Below, piece after piece: positions 53,078 through 62,131 of a stretch of 64,000 nt of DNA. Made by a program: the position numbers and the translations under genes. Below the pieces are notes generated by a model that worked only from the letters and a program-made list of their open reading frames with translations, was not told where the DNA came from and made no database searches. Each line of letters opens with the position of its first letter. Within the stretch, counting starts at the first letter, position 1. Origin of the DNA: Jannaschia formosa (GTDB lineage: Bacteria > Pseudomonadota > Alphaproteobacteria > Rhodobacterales > Rhodobacteraceae); the NCBI RefSeq assembly GCF_003340555.1, contig NZ_QPLJ01000015.1, positions 1-64,000 on the forward strand. The letters are read 5' to 3'.

Positions 53078-54748
53078 TCAGGCGGCAACCACGTCGTCGC
53101 TGACCGCATAGAGCGCCGCGGCGCCCGCGCGCGCCTTCGCCATCTCGGCGGTGGCCTCGGGCAGCAGCATCGAGACGGCTACGTCCGCCATCGGCTTGCG
53201 CGCCGGATCGGCGACCGCCGCCCGCAGGTGATAGGACGCGCCCAGCACGCGCGCGAAGGCGGCGAGATAGGGGACCGCGCCGGCGAAGCGGTCCTGCATG
53301 TCCTGTTCGAGCAGCCACTCGGTCAGGGCGCGCAACTCGGCCAATGCCGTCTCCAGACGCTCGTGGCCCGTTCCCGCCATCTCGTCCATGAGCGCGAAGG
53401 CCGCGGCGCCGCCATCCATCATCTTGCGGCCGACGAGGTCCATCGCCTGGATGCCGTTCGTCCCCTCGTAGATCGCCGTCACCCGCACGTCGCGGGCGTA
53501 TTGCGCGGCGCCCGTCTCCTCGACGAAGCCCATGCCGCCATGCACCTGGATGCCCTGGCTGGCGATCTCGATGCCGGTATCGGTGCCGTAGGCCTTGGCG
53601 ATGGGCGTCAGCAGCGCGGCGCGCGCCTTCCACCCGGCCTCGCCGGTGGCCTTGGCCATGTCGAGCGACACCGCCGTGTCCATCGCAAGCGCGCGGGCGG
53701 CGAAGGTATGGGCCTTCATCGACAGGACCATGCGGCGCACGTCGGCATGGTGCAGGATCGTCCCGCCCTCATGCGCCGTGCGGCCCTGCTTGCGGTCCAG
53801 CGCGTAGCCGATCGCGTGCTGCATCGCCGCCTCGGCGATGCTCAGCCCCTGCACCCCGACTCCGAGCCGGGCATTGTTCATCATCGTGAACATCGCGGCC
53901 ATGCCCTTGTGCGGCTCGCCGACCAGCCAGCCGGTCGCGCCGTCGTATTGCATGACCGCCGTGGGCGAGCCGTGCAGGCCCAGCTTGTGCTCCAGCGACA
54001 CGACCTTCAGCGAATTGGCCACGCCCGCCTTCCCGGTCTCGTCCGGCAGCTTCTTCGGCACCATGAAGAGAGAGATGCCCTTCGTTCCCTCCGCCGCCTC
54101 GGGCAGGCGGGCCAGCACGAGGTGGCAGACATTCTCGGTGAAGTCGTTGTCGCCCCAGGAGATGTAGATCTTCTGCCCGGTGATGGCGTAGGTCCCGTCG
54201 CCGTTGGGCTCGGCCCGGGTGCGCAGCGCGCCCACGTCCGACCCGGCCTGCGGCTCGGTGAGGTTCATCGTGCCGGTCCACTCTCCCGAGATCAGCTTCG
54301 GCAGATAGAGCGCCTTCAACTCGTCCGAGGCATGGGCTTCAAGCGCCTCGATCTGGCCCTGGGTCATCAGCGGGTTCAGCTGCAGCGCAAGGCAGGCCGA
54401 GCCGATCATCTCGTTCACGGCCATCGTCAGCGTGGTCGGCAGGCCCATGCCGCCATGCTCCGGGTCGGCGGACATGCCGAGCCAGCCGCCTCGGGCAATG
54501 GCGGCGAAGCCCTCGGCGAAGCCGGGCGAGGTGCGCACGACCCCGTTCTCGAGCCGCGCGGGATGCAGGTCGCCCTGGCGGTTGAGCGGGGCCAGCACCT
54601 CCTCGGCCATCTTGCCGGCCTCGGTCAGGATGGCCTCGACCGTCTCGGGCGTGGCCTCGGCGAAGGTCCCGGTCGCGGCCACGCGGCCGAAGCCGACGAC
54701 ATGGTCGAGCACGAAGCGGATTTCGGAGACGGGGGCGCGATACGGCAT
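53078..54748 (-). CDS. Acyl-CoA dehydrogenase (DmdC-like group)
   Basis: A 556-aa FAD-dependent acyl-CoA dehydrogenase. Landmarks: GGWLGMSADPEHGGMGLP, GEWTGTMNLTEPQAGSDVGA (acyl-CoA and FAD binding), GISLFMVPKKLPDE, and the C-terminal YEGTNGIQAMDLVGRKM with the catalytic-region Glu. The extra N-terminal segment (PVSEIRFVLDHVVGF) and C-terminal domain place it in the larger subfamily that includes DmdC of dimethylsulfoniopropionate breakdown, but the substrate (medium-chain, aromatic or methylmercaptopropionyl-CoA) cannot be decided here. ATG at 54748 after GGAGG. Confidence 0.88.
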   Translation of the reverse strand: MPYRAPVSEIRFVLDHVVGFGRVAATGTFAEATPETVEAILTEAGKMAEEVLAPLNRQGDLHPARLENGVVRTSPGFAEGFAAIARGGWLGMSADPEHGGMGLPTTLTMAVNEMIGSACLALQLNPLMTQGQIEALEAHASDELKALYLPKLISGEWTGTMNLTEPQAGSDVGALRTRAEPNGDGTYAITGQKIYISWGDNDFTENVCHLVLARLPEAAEGTKGISLFMVPKKLPDETGKAGVANSLKVVSLEHKLGLHGSPTAVMQYDGATGWLVGEPHKGMAAMFTMMNNARLGVGVQGLSIAEAAMQHAIGYALDRKQGRTAHEGGTILHHADVRRMVLSMKAHTFAARALAMDTAVSLDMAKATGEAGWKARAALLTPIAKAYGTDTGIEIASQGIQVHGGMGFVEETGAAQYARDVRVTAIYEGTNGIQAMDLVGRKMMDGGAAAFALMDEMAGTGHERLETALAELRALTEWLLEQDMQDRFAGAVPYLAAFARVLGASYHLRAAVADPARKPMADVAVSMLLPEATAEMAKARAGAAALYAVSDDVVAA

Positions 54749-54817
54749 GGGGACCTCCCAATCGACAAACCGAGGGCGTAGATGGTGACGTGAGCGCAAG
54801 TTAGGGGGCGGGGGCCC

Positions 54818-55780
54818 ATGGGTTCAACAGGAACACGACGTCACGGCGACAAGGCCGCAGCCATCGCGGAGGCGGCGGCCCGACTGCGCGCAGGCGAGAT
54901 CGTCGCCTTCCCGACCGAGACGGTCTACGGCCTCGGCGCGCTCGCCACCGACGGGCAGGCGGTCGCGAAGGTTTTCGAGGCAAAGGGGCGGCCCAGCTTC
55001 AACCCGCTGATCGTGCATGTCGCGGACCTCGCCGCCGCGGAGGCGCTCGCCGTCTTCGACGCGGAGGCGCGCGCTTTGGCGGGTCGCTTCTGGCCCGGAC
55101 CGCTGACGCTCGTTCTGCCGCTGCGCGAGGGGCATGGGCTGTCGCCGCTGGCGACGGCAGGGCTCGACACCGTCGGGCTGCGGGTGCCCGCCCATCCGGT
55201 CGCGCGGGCGCTGCTGGCGGCGGTCGGCGGCCCGGTCGCCGCGCCTTCGGCCAACCGCTCCGGGCGGCTCAGCCCGACGCGGCTCGACCATGTGACGTCA
55301 GGCCTCGGGGATGCCCTCGGCGGCGCGGTCGAGGGCGGCGCCTGCGCGGTGGGGGTCGAGTCGGCGATCCTGCGCACGAGGCCCCTCGCGCTGCTGCGCG
55401 AAGGCGGGCTGCCGGCCGAGGAGATCGAGGCGGTGCTGGGCCGGCCCCTGCCGCGCGACCTGACCCCCGGCCGGGTGCAGGCGCCGGGGCAGCTTTCGTC
55501 GCATTACGCGCCGGGCCTGCCGGTGCGGCTGAACGTGACGGAACGGGCGCCGGACGCGCTGCTGATCGGGTTCGGCCCGGTCGCCGGGGACCTGACCCTG
55601 TCAGCAAGCGGCGACCTGCGCGAGGCCGCCGCGGCGCTGTTCGACACGCTGCACCGGGCCGATGCGCTTGCGCGGGAAAGAGGCCGCGCGCGGCTGGACG
55701 TCGCGCCGATTCCGGAAGTGGGGCTGGGCCGCGCGATCGTGGACCGGCTGACCCGCGCCGCGGCGCCGCGCAACGGCTGA
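54818..55780 (+). CDS. Threonylcarbamoyl-AMP synthase (Sua5 type)
   Basis: First enzyme of the tRNA t6A37 pathway, making threonylcarbamoyl-AMP. The 320-aa protein has the YrdC domain (AFPTETVYGLGALATDGQAV, KGRPSFNPLIVHV, PVAAPSANRSGRLSPT) and the extra C-terminal Sua5 domain, linked by APGQLSSHYAPGLPVRL, the Sua5 hallmark. Length fits Sua5 rather than short TsaC. ATG at 54818; divergent from the acyl-CoA dehydrogenase, convergent with yqgE. Confidence 0.94.
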   Translation: MGSTGTRRHGDKAAAIAEAAARLRAGEIVAFPTETVYGLGALATDGQAVAKVFEAKGRPSFNPLIVHVADLAAAEALAVFDAEARALAGRFWPGPLTLVLPLREGHGLSPLATAGLDTVGLRVPAHPVARALLAAVGGPVAAPSANRSGRLSPTRLDHVTSGLGDALGGAVEGGACAVGVESAILRTRPLALLREGGLPAEEIEAVLGRPLPRDLTPGRVQAPGQLSSHYAPGLPVRLNVTERAPDALLIGFGPVAGDLTLSASGDLREAAAALFDTLHRADALARERGRARLDVAPIPEVGLGRAIVDRLTRAAAPRNG

Positions 55781-55786
55781 GCCCGC

Positions 55787-56365
55787 TCAGGCGTGGCCCG
55801 AGGCGAACGAGAGGCCGGACGGCGCGATCCCCATGTAATGCATGCAGGCGAGCCAGCGGTCGGCGGCGGGCAGGTCGAAGACGGTGTCCGACGGCGCCTC
55901 GGTCGTGAGCCAGGACCCCTCCCGGATCTCCTCCTCGATCTGGCCCGCGCCCCATCCGCAATAGCCCATCGCGATGAAGGACCGATCCGGGCCGCGCCCG
56001 TGGCCGAGGTCCTGAAGCACGGCGCGGTGCGGGGTCAGCCAGACATCCTCGGTGACCCGGATCGTCTGGGACCGCAGATCGTAGTCGCTCGAGTGCAGCG
56101 TGAAGCTGCGCTCGATATCGGCCGGGCCGCCGGCGTGGATCGGCACCCCGATCGCGACCTGCGGCGGCCGCAGCCCGCTTTCGCGCAGCAGGCGGCGCAG
56201 GGTCATGTTGGTGGCGGGCCGGTTGATCAGAAGGCCCATTGCGCCGGCACGGGAATGGGCGCAAACCAGAAGCACAGATTTCCGGAAGGCACGCTCCGTC
56301 ACCGTCGGCATCGCGACGAGGAGGCGTCCGGTCAGGGACATATCGGAGCTTTGTATCCTGATCAT
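55787..56365 (-). CDS. YqgE/AlgH family protein (UPF0301)
   Basis: A 192-aa protein of the UPF0301/AlgH family: GRLLVAMPTVTERAFRKSVL, AMGLLINRPATNMTL, GGPADIERSFTLHS and MGYCGWGAGQIEEEI. The role is not established (once linked to alginate regulation in Pseudomonas). ATG at 56365 follows AGGTG; a second ATG 24 bases in is possible. Confidence 0.9.
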   Translation of the reverse strand: MIRIQSSDMSLTGRLLVAMPTVTERAFRKSVLLVCAHSRAGAMGLLINRPATNMTLRRLLRESGLRPPQVAIGVPIHAGGPADIERSFTLHSSDYDLRSQTIRVTEDVWLTPHRAVLQDLGHGRGPDRSFIAMGYCGWGAGQIEEEIREGSWLTTEAPSDTVFDLPAADRWLACMHYMGIAPSGLSFASGHA

Positions 56366-56518
56366 GACACCTGCTTATGTCCAAGCAGATTTACAAGCAA
56401 TGACCGGGCGCGCGCGGGCGCCTTTGCACGGCCGCGAGGTTCGGCCGCGCCGCGCGCCTCACGAGCGGTGCCGCAGAGGTGATTGGGCCCCGGTGCCGGG
56501 CCGGGATAACAGGGGCCG

Positions 56519-57343
56519 ATGATCCCACGCCAACATGACGCCCTCCGTGCTGCGCCGCTGGCCATCGCGCTCGCTTCCGGTCTGCTCTGCGCCTCGGCCG
56601 GCGCGGGCGAGGCGCAGTCCTGGGACGACGTCTCGCAGGTCATCTCGGTGGCGCCGGTGGCGGGATGGCGCGCGGAACCGGGCCGGCACGTGGCCGGGCT
56701 GCGCATCTCGCTGGAGCCGGGCTGGAAGACCTACTGGCGCAGCGCTGGCTCCGCCGGGATCGCGCCACGGATGGACTGGGGTACTTCGGAGAACGTGGAG
56801 GCCGTCACCCCGGCCTGGCCGACGCCGGGGCTGTTCTGGCAGGACGGGGATCTGTCCATCGGATACGACGACGATTTCATCCTTCCGCTGATCGTCGCGA
56901 CCGGCGAGGGCGCGGCCCGGCTCGGCGGCCGCCTCGACCTCGGCGTCTGCGCCGCGGTCTGCCTTCCGGTGCAGGTCGAGGTTGAGGTCGCGCTGCCCCC
57001 CGGCGGCGCCGAGGACGAGGCGCTGATTGCCGCGCTGGCCGACCGCCCGCGACGCTTGCCGCTGCAGGCGGACTGCACGACCCGGCCGACGCCGGACGGG
57101 ATCGCCCTGACCGGGGCGGTGGACCTGCCCAGCCTCGGCGGGACCGAGACCGTGGTCTTCGAGCCGGCCGATCCGGCGCTCTGGGTGACCGACTCGGTGG
57201 TCTCGCGCCAGGGCGAGCGGATCACCGGCTCCTCCGAGCTGATGGCGGGGGGCGGCAATCCCGTGACGCTCGACCGGTCACGGATCCGCATCACCGTGAT
57301 CGGCGCGCATGGCGCGGTCGAGCTTGCCGGATGCGCGCCCTGA
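56519..57343 (+). CDS. DsbD N-terminal domain-like periplasmic protein
   Basis: A 274-aa exported protein with an N-terminal signal sequence (to about residue 30) and a region resembling the DsbD alpha domain: LRISLEPGWKTYWRSAGSAG, LPLIVATGEG, and a CxxxC pair in LDLGVCAAVCLPVQVEV near residue 145. The membrane and thioredoxin domains of DsbD are missing, so it may carry electrons or bind a partner by itself in the periplasm, as in ScsB/DsbD-like stand-alone proteins. ATG at 56519. The 153 bases upstream are non-coding. Confidence 0.8.
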   Translation: MIPRQHDALRAAPLAIALASGLLCASAGAGEAQSWDDVSQVISVAPVAGWRAEPGRHVAGLRISLEPGWKTYWRSAGSAGIAPRMDWGTSENVEAVTPAWPTPGLFWQDGDLSIGYDDDFILPLIVATGEGAARLGGRLDLGVCAAVCLPVQVEVEVALPPGGAEDEALIAALADRPRRLPLQADCTTRPTPDGIALTGAVDLPSLGGTETVVFEPADPALWVTDSVVSRQGERITGSSELMAGGGNPVTLDRSRIRITVIGAHGAVELAGCAP

Positions 57344-57582
57344 GGCGGTCCCGGTCCGTCCCCGAATCACGCCACGGGCGGGGCCTTCCCCGTCGCCGGA
57401 ACCACCCGCGTCGTCCGCGCGTTTCGGCTGTAATACAACCAGGTTCGGGCAGCTCAACGCCTGGGCACGGCAGGTCGCGGGCAGCACTCCTGATGCCCCA
57501 TGCGGCAAAATACTGCCAAAGCCGTACCGAGCCTTGAAACCGCCACGGGGGCGGTCCAACTTGATCCACGAAGGAGACGGCA

Positions 57583-57723
57583 ATGGCTAAAACGCGCGGA
57601 CCCCTCGACCGGTTGGCGGACATCCTGAAGGACAAGCTGTCCGAGGTGCTTGGCGCGCTCGCGCCGCAGCCGGACGCTATTCCGATCCCGGTCCGGAACG
57701 ACCCCCGGGATCGCCACCGCTAG
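57583..57723 (+). CDS. 46-aa protein, unknown
   Basis: A short gene: MAKTRGPLDRLADILKDKLS then an amphipathic continuation and a Pro/Arg-rich tail (PIPVRNDPRDRHR). The ribosome site GAAGGAGACGGCA is excellent. Residues 6-26 could form an amphipathic helix. A CTTGAA (57533-57538) with a 17-base spacer to CCAACTT might be a heat-shock-type promoter, but the -10 is weak. It is followed after 88 bases by the end of the Nudix gene. No family recognised. Confidence 0.65.
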   Translation: MAKTRGPLDRLADILKDKLSEVLGALAPQPDAIPIPVRNDPRDRHR

Positions 57724-57811
57724 GCCTCCCAGGTTTCGATTTCATAGCCAATGCGCCGGCGCCTTTCGTGCCGGACGCTTCTGGCCCGGCCGCTCCGCAG
57801 GACGCGCTTCC

Positions 57812-58273
57812 TCAGGACGCGGCGCGCTTCAGGATCGGCCCCACAACGGGGACCTTCTTCGGCTTCTTCGCCAGACTGAGCAGCAGATCCGCAAGTTCCG
57901 GCTCGTCCACCAGCTTCGCGGCCTTGGCGACGGCGAACCAGGCGCGCTTGCGCTCGGACTTCTCCTTCCAGCGGGACCGGGTGTCGGTCACGATCATCGG
58001 GTAGACCCGGACGCGGCAGGGGACGGTGCTCCCGTCATCGAGGCGCTTGTCGTAGCTGTAGGTGCCGAAGACTTCCTTGGCGACATGGCCGGTCACCCCG
58101 GCCTCCTCCAGCGCTTCGGTCGCGGCGGCGGCCCAGGGCTTCAGGTCCTTCATCGTCCAGCCCTTCGGCACGACCCAGCGGCCGGTGTCCCGGCTGGTCA
58201 CCATCAGGACCTGAACCTCGTTGCCCTTCCATCGCAGCGGCATCGCTGCGATCTGCTGTCGCGCCTCTGGCAT
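57812..58273 (-). CDS. Nudix hydrolase
   Basis: A 153-aa Nudix hydrolase of the diphosphoinositol/diadenosine-polyphosphate type. The Nudix box runs from VPKGWTMKDLKPWAAAATEA into LEEAG (G-x5-E-x7-xEUxEExGU in spirit, with the first Glu replaced). It starts IAAMPLRWKGNEVQVLMVTS. ATG at 58273 fits the family; the frame is open upstream to 58348. A sigma-70-like promoter lies about 70 bases upstream. Confidence 0.85.
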   Translation of the reverse strand: MPEARQQIAAMPLRWKGNEVQVLMVTSRDTGRWVVPKGWTMKDLKPWAAAATEALEEAGVTGHVAKEVFGTYSYDKRLDDGSTVPCRVRVYPMIVTDTRSRWKEKSERKRAWFAVAKAAKLVDEPELADLLLSLAKKPKKVPVVGPILKRAAS

Positions 58274-58338
58274 CCACAAAACCCCAAAACAAATGGCCCC
58301 GGTCCGGCCGGGTCTCGTTATCCGAGTATTAGTGGAGG

Positions 58339-58367
58339 AATATGTCACCGTAAGGCGAAGAAATCAA
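58339..58367 (-). promoter_or_regulatory. Sigma-70-like promoter for the Nudix gene
   Basis: On the minus strand: TTGATT (58362-58367), 17-base spacer, CATATT (58339-58344), in an AT-rich pocket between gph and the Nudix gene. It would give a leader of about 60 bases. Confidence 0.4.
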
Positions 58368-58383
58368 CGATGCTTGAAGAAGT

Positions 58384-59016
58384 TCACATGATTTCAATGA
58401 TCTCGTGCAGGCTTCCGCAGCGCCGGGTGCCTTCCGGCAGGTCCGCGGACAGATAGCCGCCCTCGACATGCAGATAGGGCACGCCCGCCGCCCGCGCCGT
58501 CTGGGCATCGACCCGGCTGTCGCCGACATAGAGCGCGTCCGCAGGCGCCGTCCCCAGCAGGTCCAGCGCGTGCAGCAGCGGCGCGGGATCGGGCTTGCGC
58601 GCGGGCAGGCTGTCGCCCGCGACCACGCAAGCGAAGGGGCCGAGCGTCAGTCCGGCAAGCAGCGTCCGCGTCGGCGCCATCGGCTTGTTGGTGCAGAGCC
58701 CCAGCGCGATCCCCCGCCCATCCAGCGCCGCCAGCGCCTCGCGCGCGCCGGGCATCAGCGCGACGCCGGTCAGCGGGTCGGCGTCGTAGATCGCGCGAAA
58801 GACATGCACCGCCTCCTCGGACGGGGGCGCCCCCGCTGCGGCGAGGCAGCGCGCGACCAGCATCGCGACGCCGTCGCCGATGAAGCCCGTCACCTCCTCC
58901 AGGGTCGGGGGGCGGTGGCCCAGCGCCGTCAATGTCGCGACGCAGGCCCGATGCAGCGACGGGGCGCTGTCGACCAGCGTCCCGTCGAGGTCGAAGACGA
59001 CAGCCCGCGGCCTCAC
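58384..59016 (-). CDS. gph: Phosphoglycolate phosphatase
   Basis: HAD-superfamily phosphatase, 210 aa. Motif I VFDLDGTLVDSA at residues 7-18, motif II LCTNKP, motif III Lys in ARKPDPAPLLHAL and motif IV YVGDSRVDAQTA. Removes 2-phosphoglycolate from oxygenase or DNA-repair side reactions. GTG start at 59016 overlaps the stop of the iorB-like gene (GTGA), an unexpected partner. Confidence 0.9.
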   Translation of the reverse strand: MRPRAVVFDLDGTLVDSAPSLHRACVATLTALGHRPPTLEEVTGFIGDGVAMLVARCLAAAGAPPSEEAVHVFRAIYDADPLTGVALMPGAREALAALDGRGIALGLCTNKPMAPTRTLLAGLTLGPFACVVAGDSLPARKPDPAPLLHALDLLGTAPADALYVGDSRVDAQTARAAGVPYLHVEGGYLSADLPEGTRRCGSLHEIIEIM

Positions 59017-61226
59017 GCGAAGCGCATATCAGCGGCGAAGGGCATCCGGCGCAGCCGCGTGCCGGTCGCGGCGAAGACGGCATTGGCCAGCGCCGGGGCG
59101 GCGGGCGGCAGGCCCGGCTCTCCGGCGCCCCGGATCGGCCCGCCCGATCCCAGCGCGCGAACCTCGATCTCCGGCGTCTGCCACAACCGCAGGCTTTCGT
59201 AGCTGTCGAAATTCGTCTGCTCCGGCCCGCGGCCGTCGAAGGTGATCTCCGATGACAGGGCATGCCCGATCCCGAACAGCGCGCCGCCCGACAGCTGCGC
59301 CTCGATGTTGACCGGGTCGAGCACCCGCCCGACCTCGGCCGCGATCCAGAGCTTGTCCATGACGATGCCCGCCTCCGTCTGGCGCACCTCCATGATCTGG
59401 GCCACGGGCACGCCGAAGCTGTAGACGAAGGCCACGCCCCGCTTCCCCTCGGGCCCGTTCCAGGAGGCCATCTCGGCCACCGTCTCCAGCACCCGGCGCG
59501 ACGGTTCGTGCGAGATCAGGCGCAGGCGTTCCTCGACCGGGTCGGCGCCCGCTTCGGCGATCAGCTCGTCGAGGAAGCTTTCGAGGAAGAAGCCGTTATG
59601 CGACGCGCCGACCGACCGCCAGGAGCTGACGGGCACGGTCGCGGCCACGCGGTGGCCGGTGATGCGCCGGTCTGGCAAGGCATAGGGCGCGTCCCAGGCC
59701 CCCGCGACCAGCGCCACGTCCGGCCCGAAGGCGGGAAAGCCGACGCGGCCCATCTGGCTTTCGGCGACCGACTGCGCCGCGACGGCGAGGTCCAGCGCCC
59801 GGACCCGCCCGTTCTCGACCGTGCCGCGTCCGCGCGCCACCGCCATCGGGCGATAGAAGCCGTGGGTCATGTCCTGCTCGCGGCTCAGCGTCAGGCGGAC
59901 CGGGCGGCCGGGCACCTGCACCGCGATCTCGGCGGCCTGCCGGACCCATTCGTCCTCCAGCCGGTGGCCGAAGCTGCCGCCGGCGGGCAGCACGTTGACC
60001 GTGACCTGCTCCGCCTCCTGCCCGGTGATGCGGGCGACGGATCGCGCGACGAAGATCGGGGCCTGGGTGGCGGTCCAGACCTCGGTCGCCTCGGGGGTGT
60101 AACGGACGGTGGCGTTGGCGGGCTCCAGCGGGGCATGATGCAGGAACGGCACGCGGTAAGTCGCCTCGATCCGCGTGCCGGGCGCGGCGTCGACATCGCC
60201 CTCGTCGGTGAAGGCGCTGTCGCGGTCGCCGTCGAGCGCGGCCTCGTGCGCCTTCCACAGCGCATCGCTGGTCGGGCCTTCGCCGCCCGATTCGAACCGG
60301 ATCGCCCGCGCCGCCCTGAAGGCGCGCCAGTCGTTGTCGGCCAGCACGGCGGCGCCGTCAGTGATGGGCAGCACCGCCTCGACCCCGCGCATCGCCTCCG
60401 CCTCGGAGGCGTGCATCGAGACCACGCCGCCGCCCCTCAGGGGGTTCGTGACGACCGTGGCATGGAGCATGTCAGGCAGGACCAGGTCCCCGCCGAAGCG
60501 ATAGGTGCCGACCGACTTGGCCGCCACATCGACGCGGCGATGTGGCTGGCCCAGCCAGCGCCAGGCCGACGGGTCGCGCAGCGGCACGTCCTGCACCACC
60601 TCCACATCGGCGAGAAGCGGAATCAGTTCGGCATAAGGGGCGGATCCGTCGGCCCAGACGACGCGCCCGTCCTCGGTGCGCAGGTCCTCGCGCGCGATGC
60701 CGAGCCGGGTCGCGGCGGCCGCCTTCAGCGTCTCGCGGGCCGAGGCCCCGGCGGCGCGCAGCCGGTCGTAGGCATCCGCTACCGTGGTCGAGCCGCCGGT
60801 GACGTGCAGCCCGCCGAACTTGCCCAGCACCTCCGACGCCGCGCGCCCGCCCCGGGCGATCAGCCCTTCGTCCCAGGCCGCCAGCGGCATCCCCTCGGCC
60901 GCGACGCTGCCGTTGTGATAGACCGGAGAGGCGGGGCCGGACGCCAGCCGCACCTTGGCCGGGTCCACGTCCAGCTCCTCGGCCAGCAGATGCGCCTGGA
61001 TCGAGGCCGCGCCCTGGCCGAGGTCGATGCGCGGCGTGATCAGCGTGACCCCTTCGGCGTCGAGCAGGACATAAGGCGTCAGCGCGGCCTCCCCCGGGGC
61101 CAGCCCGGCGGTCAGCGGGTTTCCCGGGTCGCGGCGGTAGGCGTAGATCCCGAAGGCGACGCCCGCCCCGATGGCGGCGGTGCCGATCAGGAAGGTCCGG
61201 CGGGCGATCTTTCCGGCGGTTCCCAT
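59013..61226 (-). CDS. iorB: Molybdenum hydroxylase large subunit (IorB type)
   Basis: Aldehyde/isoquinoline oxidoreductase-type molybdopterin subunit, 737 aa. A Tat-like N-terminus (RRTFLIGTAAIGAGVAFG) is followed by the MoCo-binding domains: ITPRIDLGQGAASIQAHLLA, LEPANATVRYTP, GGSFGHRLEDEWVRQA and ALGSGGPIRGAGEPGLPPAA with the active-site Glu. Predicted to act in the periplasm or at the membrane with the IorA subunit and a cytochrome. The iorA stop and this ATG share one base. Confidence 0.88.
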   Translation of the reverse strand: MGTAGKIARRTFLIGTAAIGAGVAFGIYAYRRDPGNPLTAGLAPGEAALTPYVLLDAEGVTLITPRIDLGQGAASIQAHLLAEELDVDPAKVRLASGPASPVYHNGSVAAEGMPLAAWDEGLIARGGRAASEVLGKFGGLHVTGGSTTVADAYDRLRAAGASARETLKAAAATRLGIAREDLRTEDGRVVWADGSAPYAELIPLLADVEVVQDVPLRDPSAWRWLGQPHRRVDVAAKSVGTYRFGGDLVLPDMLHATVVTNPLRGGGVVSMHASEAEAMRGVEAVLPITDGAAVLADNDWRAFRAARAIRFESGGEGPTSDALWKAHEAALDGDRDSAFTDEGDVDAAPGTRIEATYRVPFLHHAPLEPANATVRYTPEATEVWTATQAPIFVARSVARITGQEAEQVTVNVLPAGGSFGHRLEDEWVRQAAEIAVQVPGRPVRLTLSREQDMTHGFYRPMAVARGRGTVENGRVRALDLAVAAQSVAESQMGRVGFPAFGPDVALVAGAWDAPYALPDRRITGHRVAATVPVSSWRSVGASHNGFFLESFLDELIAEAGADPVEERLRLISHEPSRRVLETVAEMASWNGPEGKRGVAFVYSFGVPVAQIMEVRQTEAGIVMDKLWIAAEVGRVLDPVNIEAQLSGGALFGIGHALSSEITFDGRGPEQTNFDSYESLRLWQTPEIEVRALGSGGPIRGAGEPGLPPAAPALANAVFAATGTRLRRMPFAADMRFA

Positions 61227-61684
61227 CACGCGCCCTCCGATCCGGCGGCGCGGCGGATGGCGGCGCGGATGCGGGGATAGGTGGCGCAGCGGCAGAGATT
61301 GCCGCCCATCGCATCCTCGATCTGCCGGTCGGTCGGGTCCGGCACCTCGGCCAGAAGCGCGGCGGCCTGCATCACCTGGCCCGGCTGGCAATAGCCGCAT
61401 TGCGCAACCTGAAGGTCGATCCAGGCCTGCTGGACGGGATGCGGCGCCGCTTCGGTGCCCAGACCCTCGATCGTCGTCACCTCCGCCCCGGCGGCATCGC
61501 CGGACCAGACCTGGCAGGCGCGCACGGCGAGGCCGTCCAGATGCACGGTGCAGGCGCCGCATGCCCCGATCCCGCAGCCGTATTTCGACCCGTGGATGCC
61601 CAGCTCGTCGCGCAGCAGCCAGAGCAGCGGCATGTCCTCCTCGACGTCGACCTCGTGGTCGGTTCCGTTGACGGTGATCCGCAT
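61226..61684 (-). CDS. iorA: Molybdenum hydroxylase [2Fe-2S] subunit (IorA type)
   Basis: A 152-aa iron-sulfur subunit with two [2Fe-2S] clusters: the plant-type [17 protein letters not shown] and the C-terminal [11 protein letters not shown] ... [13 protein letters not shown]. It relays electrons from the molybdenum centre. ATG at 61684 follows GAGG at a good distance; an in-frame ATG at 61696 is possible. First gene of iorA-iorB-gph. The IorAB name is by family type only; the substrate is unknown. Confidence 0.9.
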   Translation of the reverse strand: MRITVNGTDHEVDVEEDMPLLWLLRDELGIHGSKYGCGIGACGACTVHLDGLAVRACQVWSGDAAGAEVTTIEGLGTEAAPHPVQQAWIDLQVAQCGYCQPGQVMQAAALLAEVPDPTDRQIEDAMGGNLCRCATYPRIRAAIRRAAGSEGA

Positions 61685-62131
61685 GGGCGCCCTCATTTCG
61701 ATCGGCGGAGGATAGGTCCGCTCCCGACCAAGGTAAACCGTCCGGTTCAGGGGGAGGCGCCGGTCGCGCCGCGCTGATGGAATCGCGGGCGGCGCAGCTG
61801 TTCCACGGGCACGTCTTCGTCGAGTGACCCGGGACACCGCGACCGAGCGTCGCGCCTTTTCGCAGCGCGACATGGGCGACGACGCCCGCTCCACCGAGCG
61901 TCCGGTCCGACCTCTCCGCCCTTGCCGGTTCATGCCAAGCGGCCCGGGACAGCCTGCGCGAGGGTTAGCCCCCGACCCCTTGGCCGCCCGCTTCTTCCTG
62001 ACGGATAGCGGCAGCAGGGCGGACGGCTCGGCCGAGGTGCAGGACGCTTGGCTTCCTCGGAGGAGGCTTTTCCTTGAACGCGCAGGAACGAAAGCGTAGA
62101 TGTTCGATTGCGCTCGTTTCGGGAGGCGGCC
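61685..62131. other. 447-base stretch without a recognisable gene
   Basis: Divergent intergenic region between iorA and glpD. One plus-strand frame (61824-62099) is open but reads as Arg/Pro-rich noise without a ribosome site. The region should contain promoters for both neighbours; I could not pick out convincing -35/-10 pairs or a GlpR-type operator. Confidence 0.5.

Noticed and set aside
57344-57582. Segments looked at as a possible tRNA or small RNA before the 46-aa gene
   Set aside because: No cloverleaf pairing, no CCA end or TPsiC-like loop; only a short hairpin ACCGCC/GGCGGT near the promoter.
61824-62099. Possible 91-aa gene between iorA and glpD
   Set aside because: No ribosome site, composition like other noise frames, and the region must hold two promoters.
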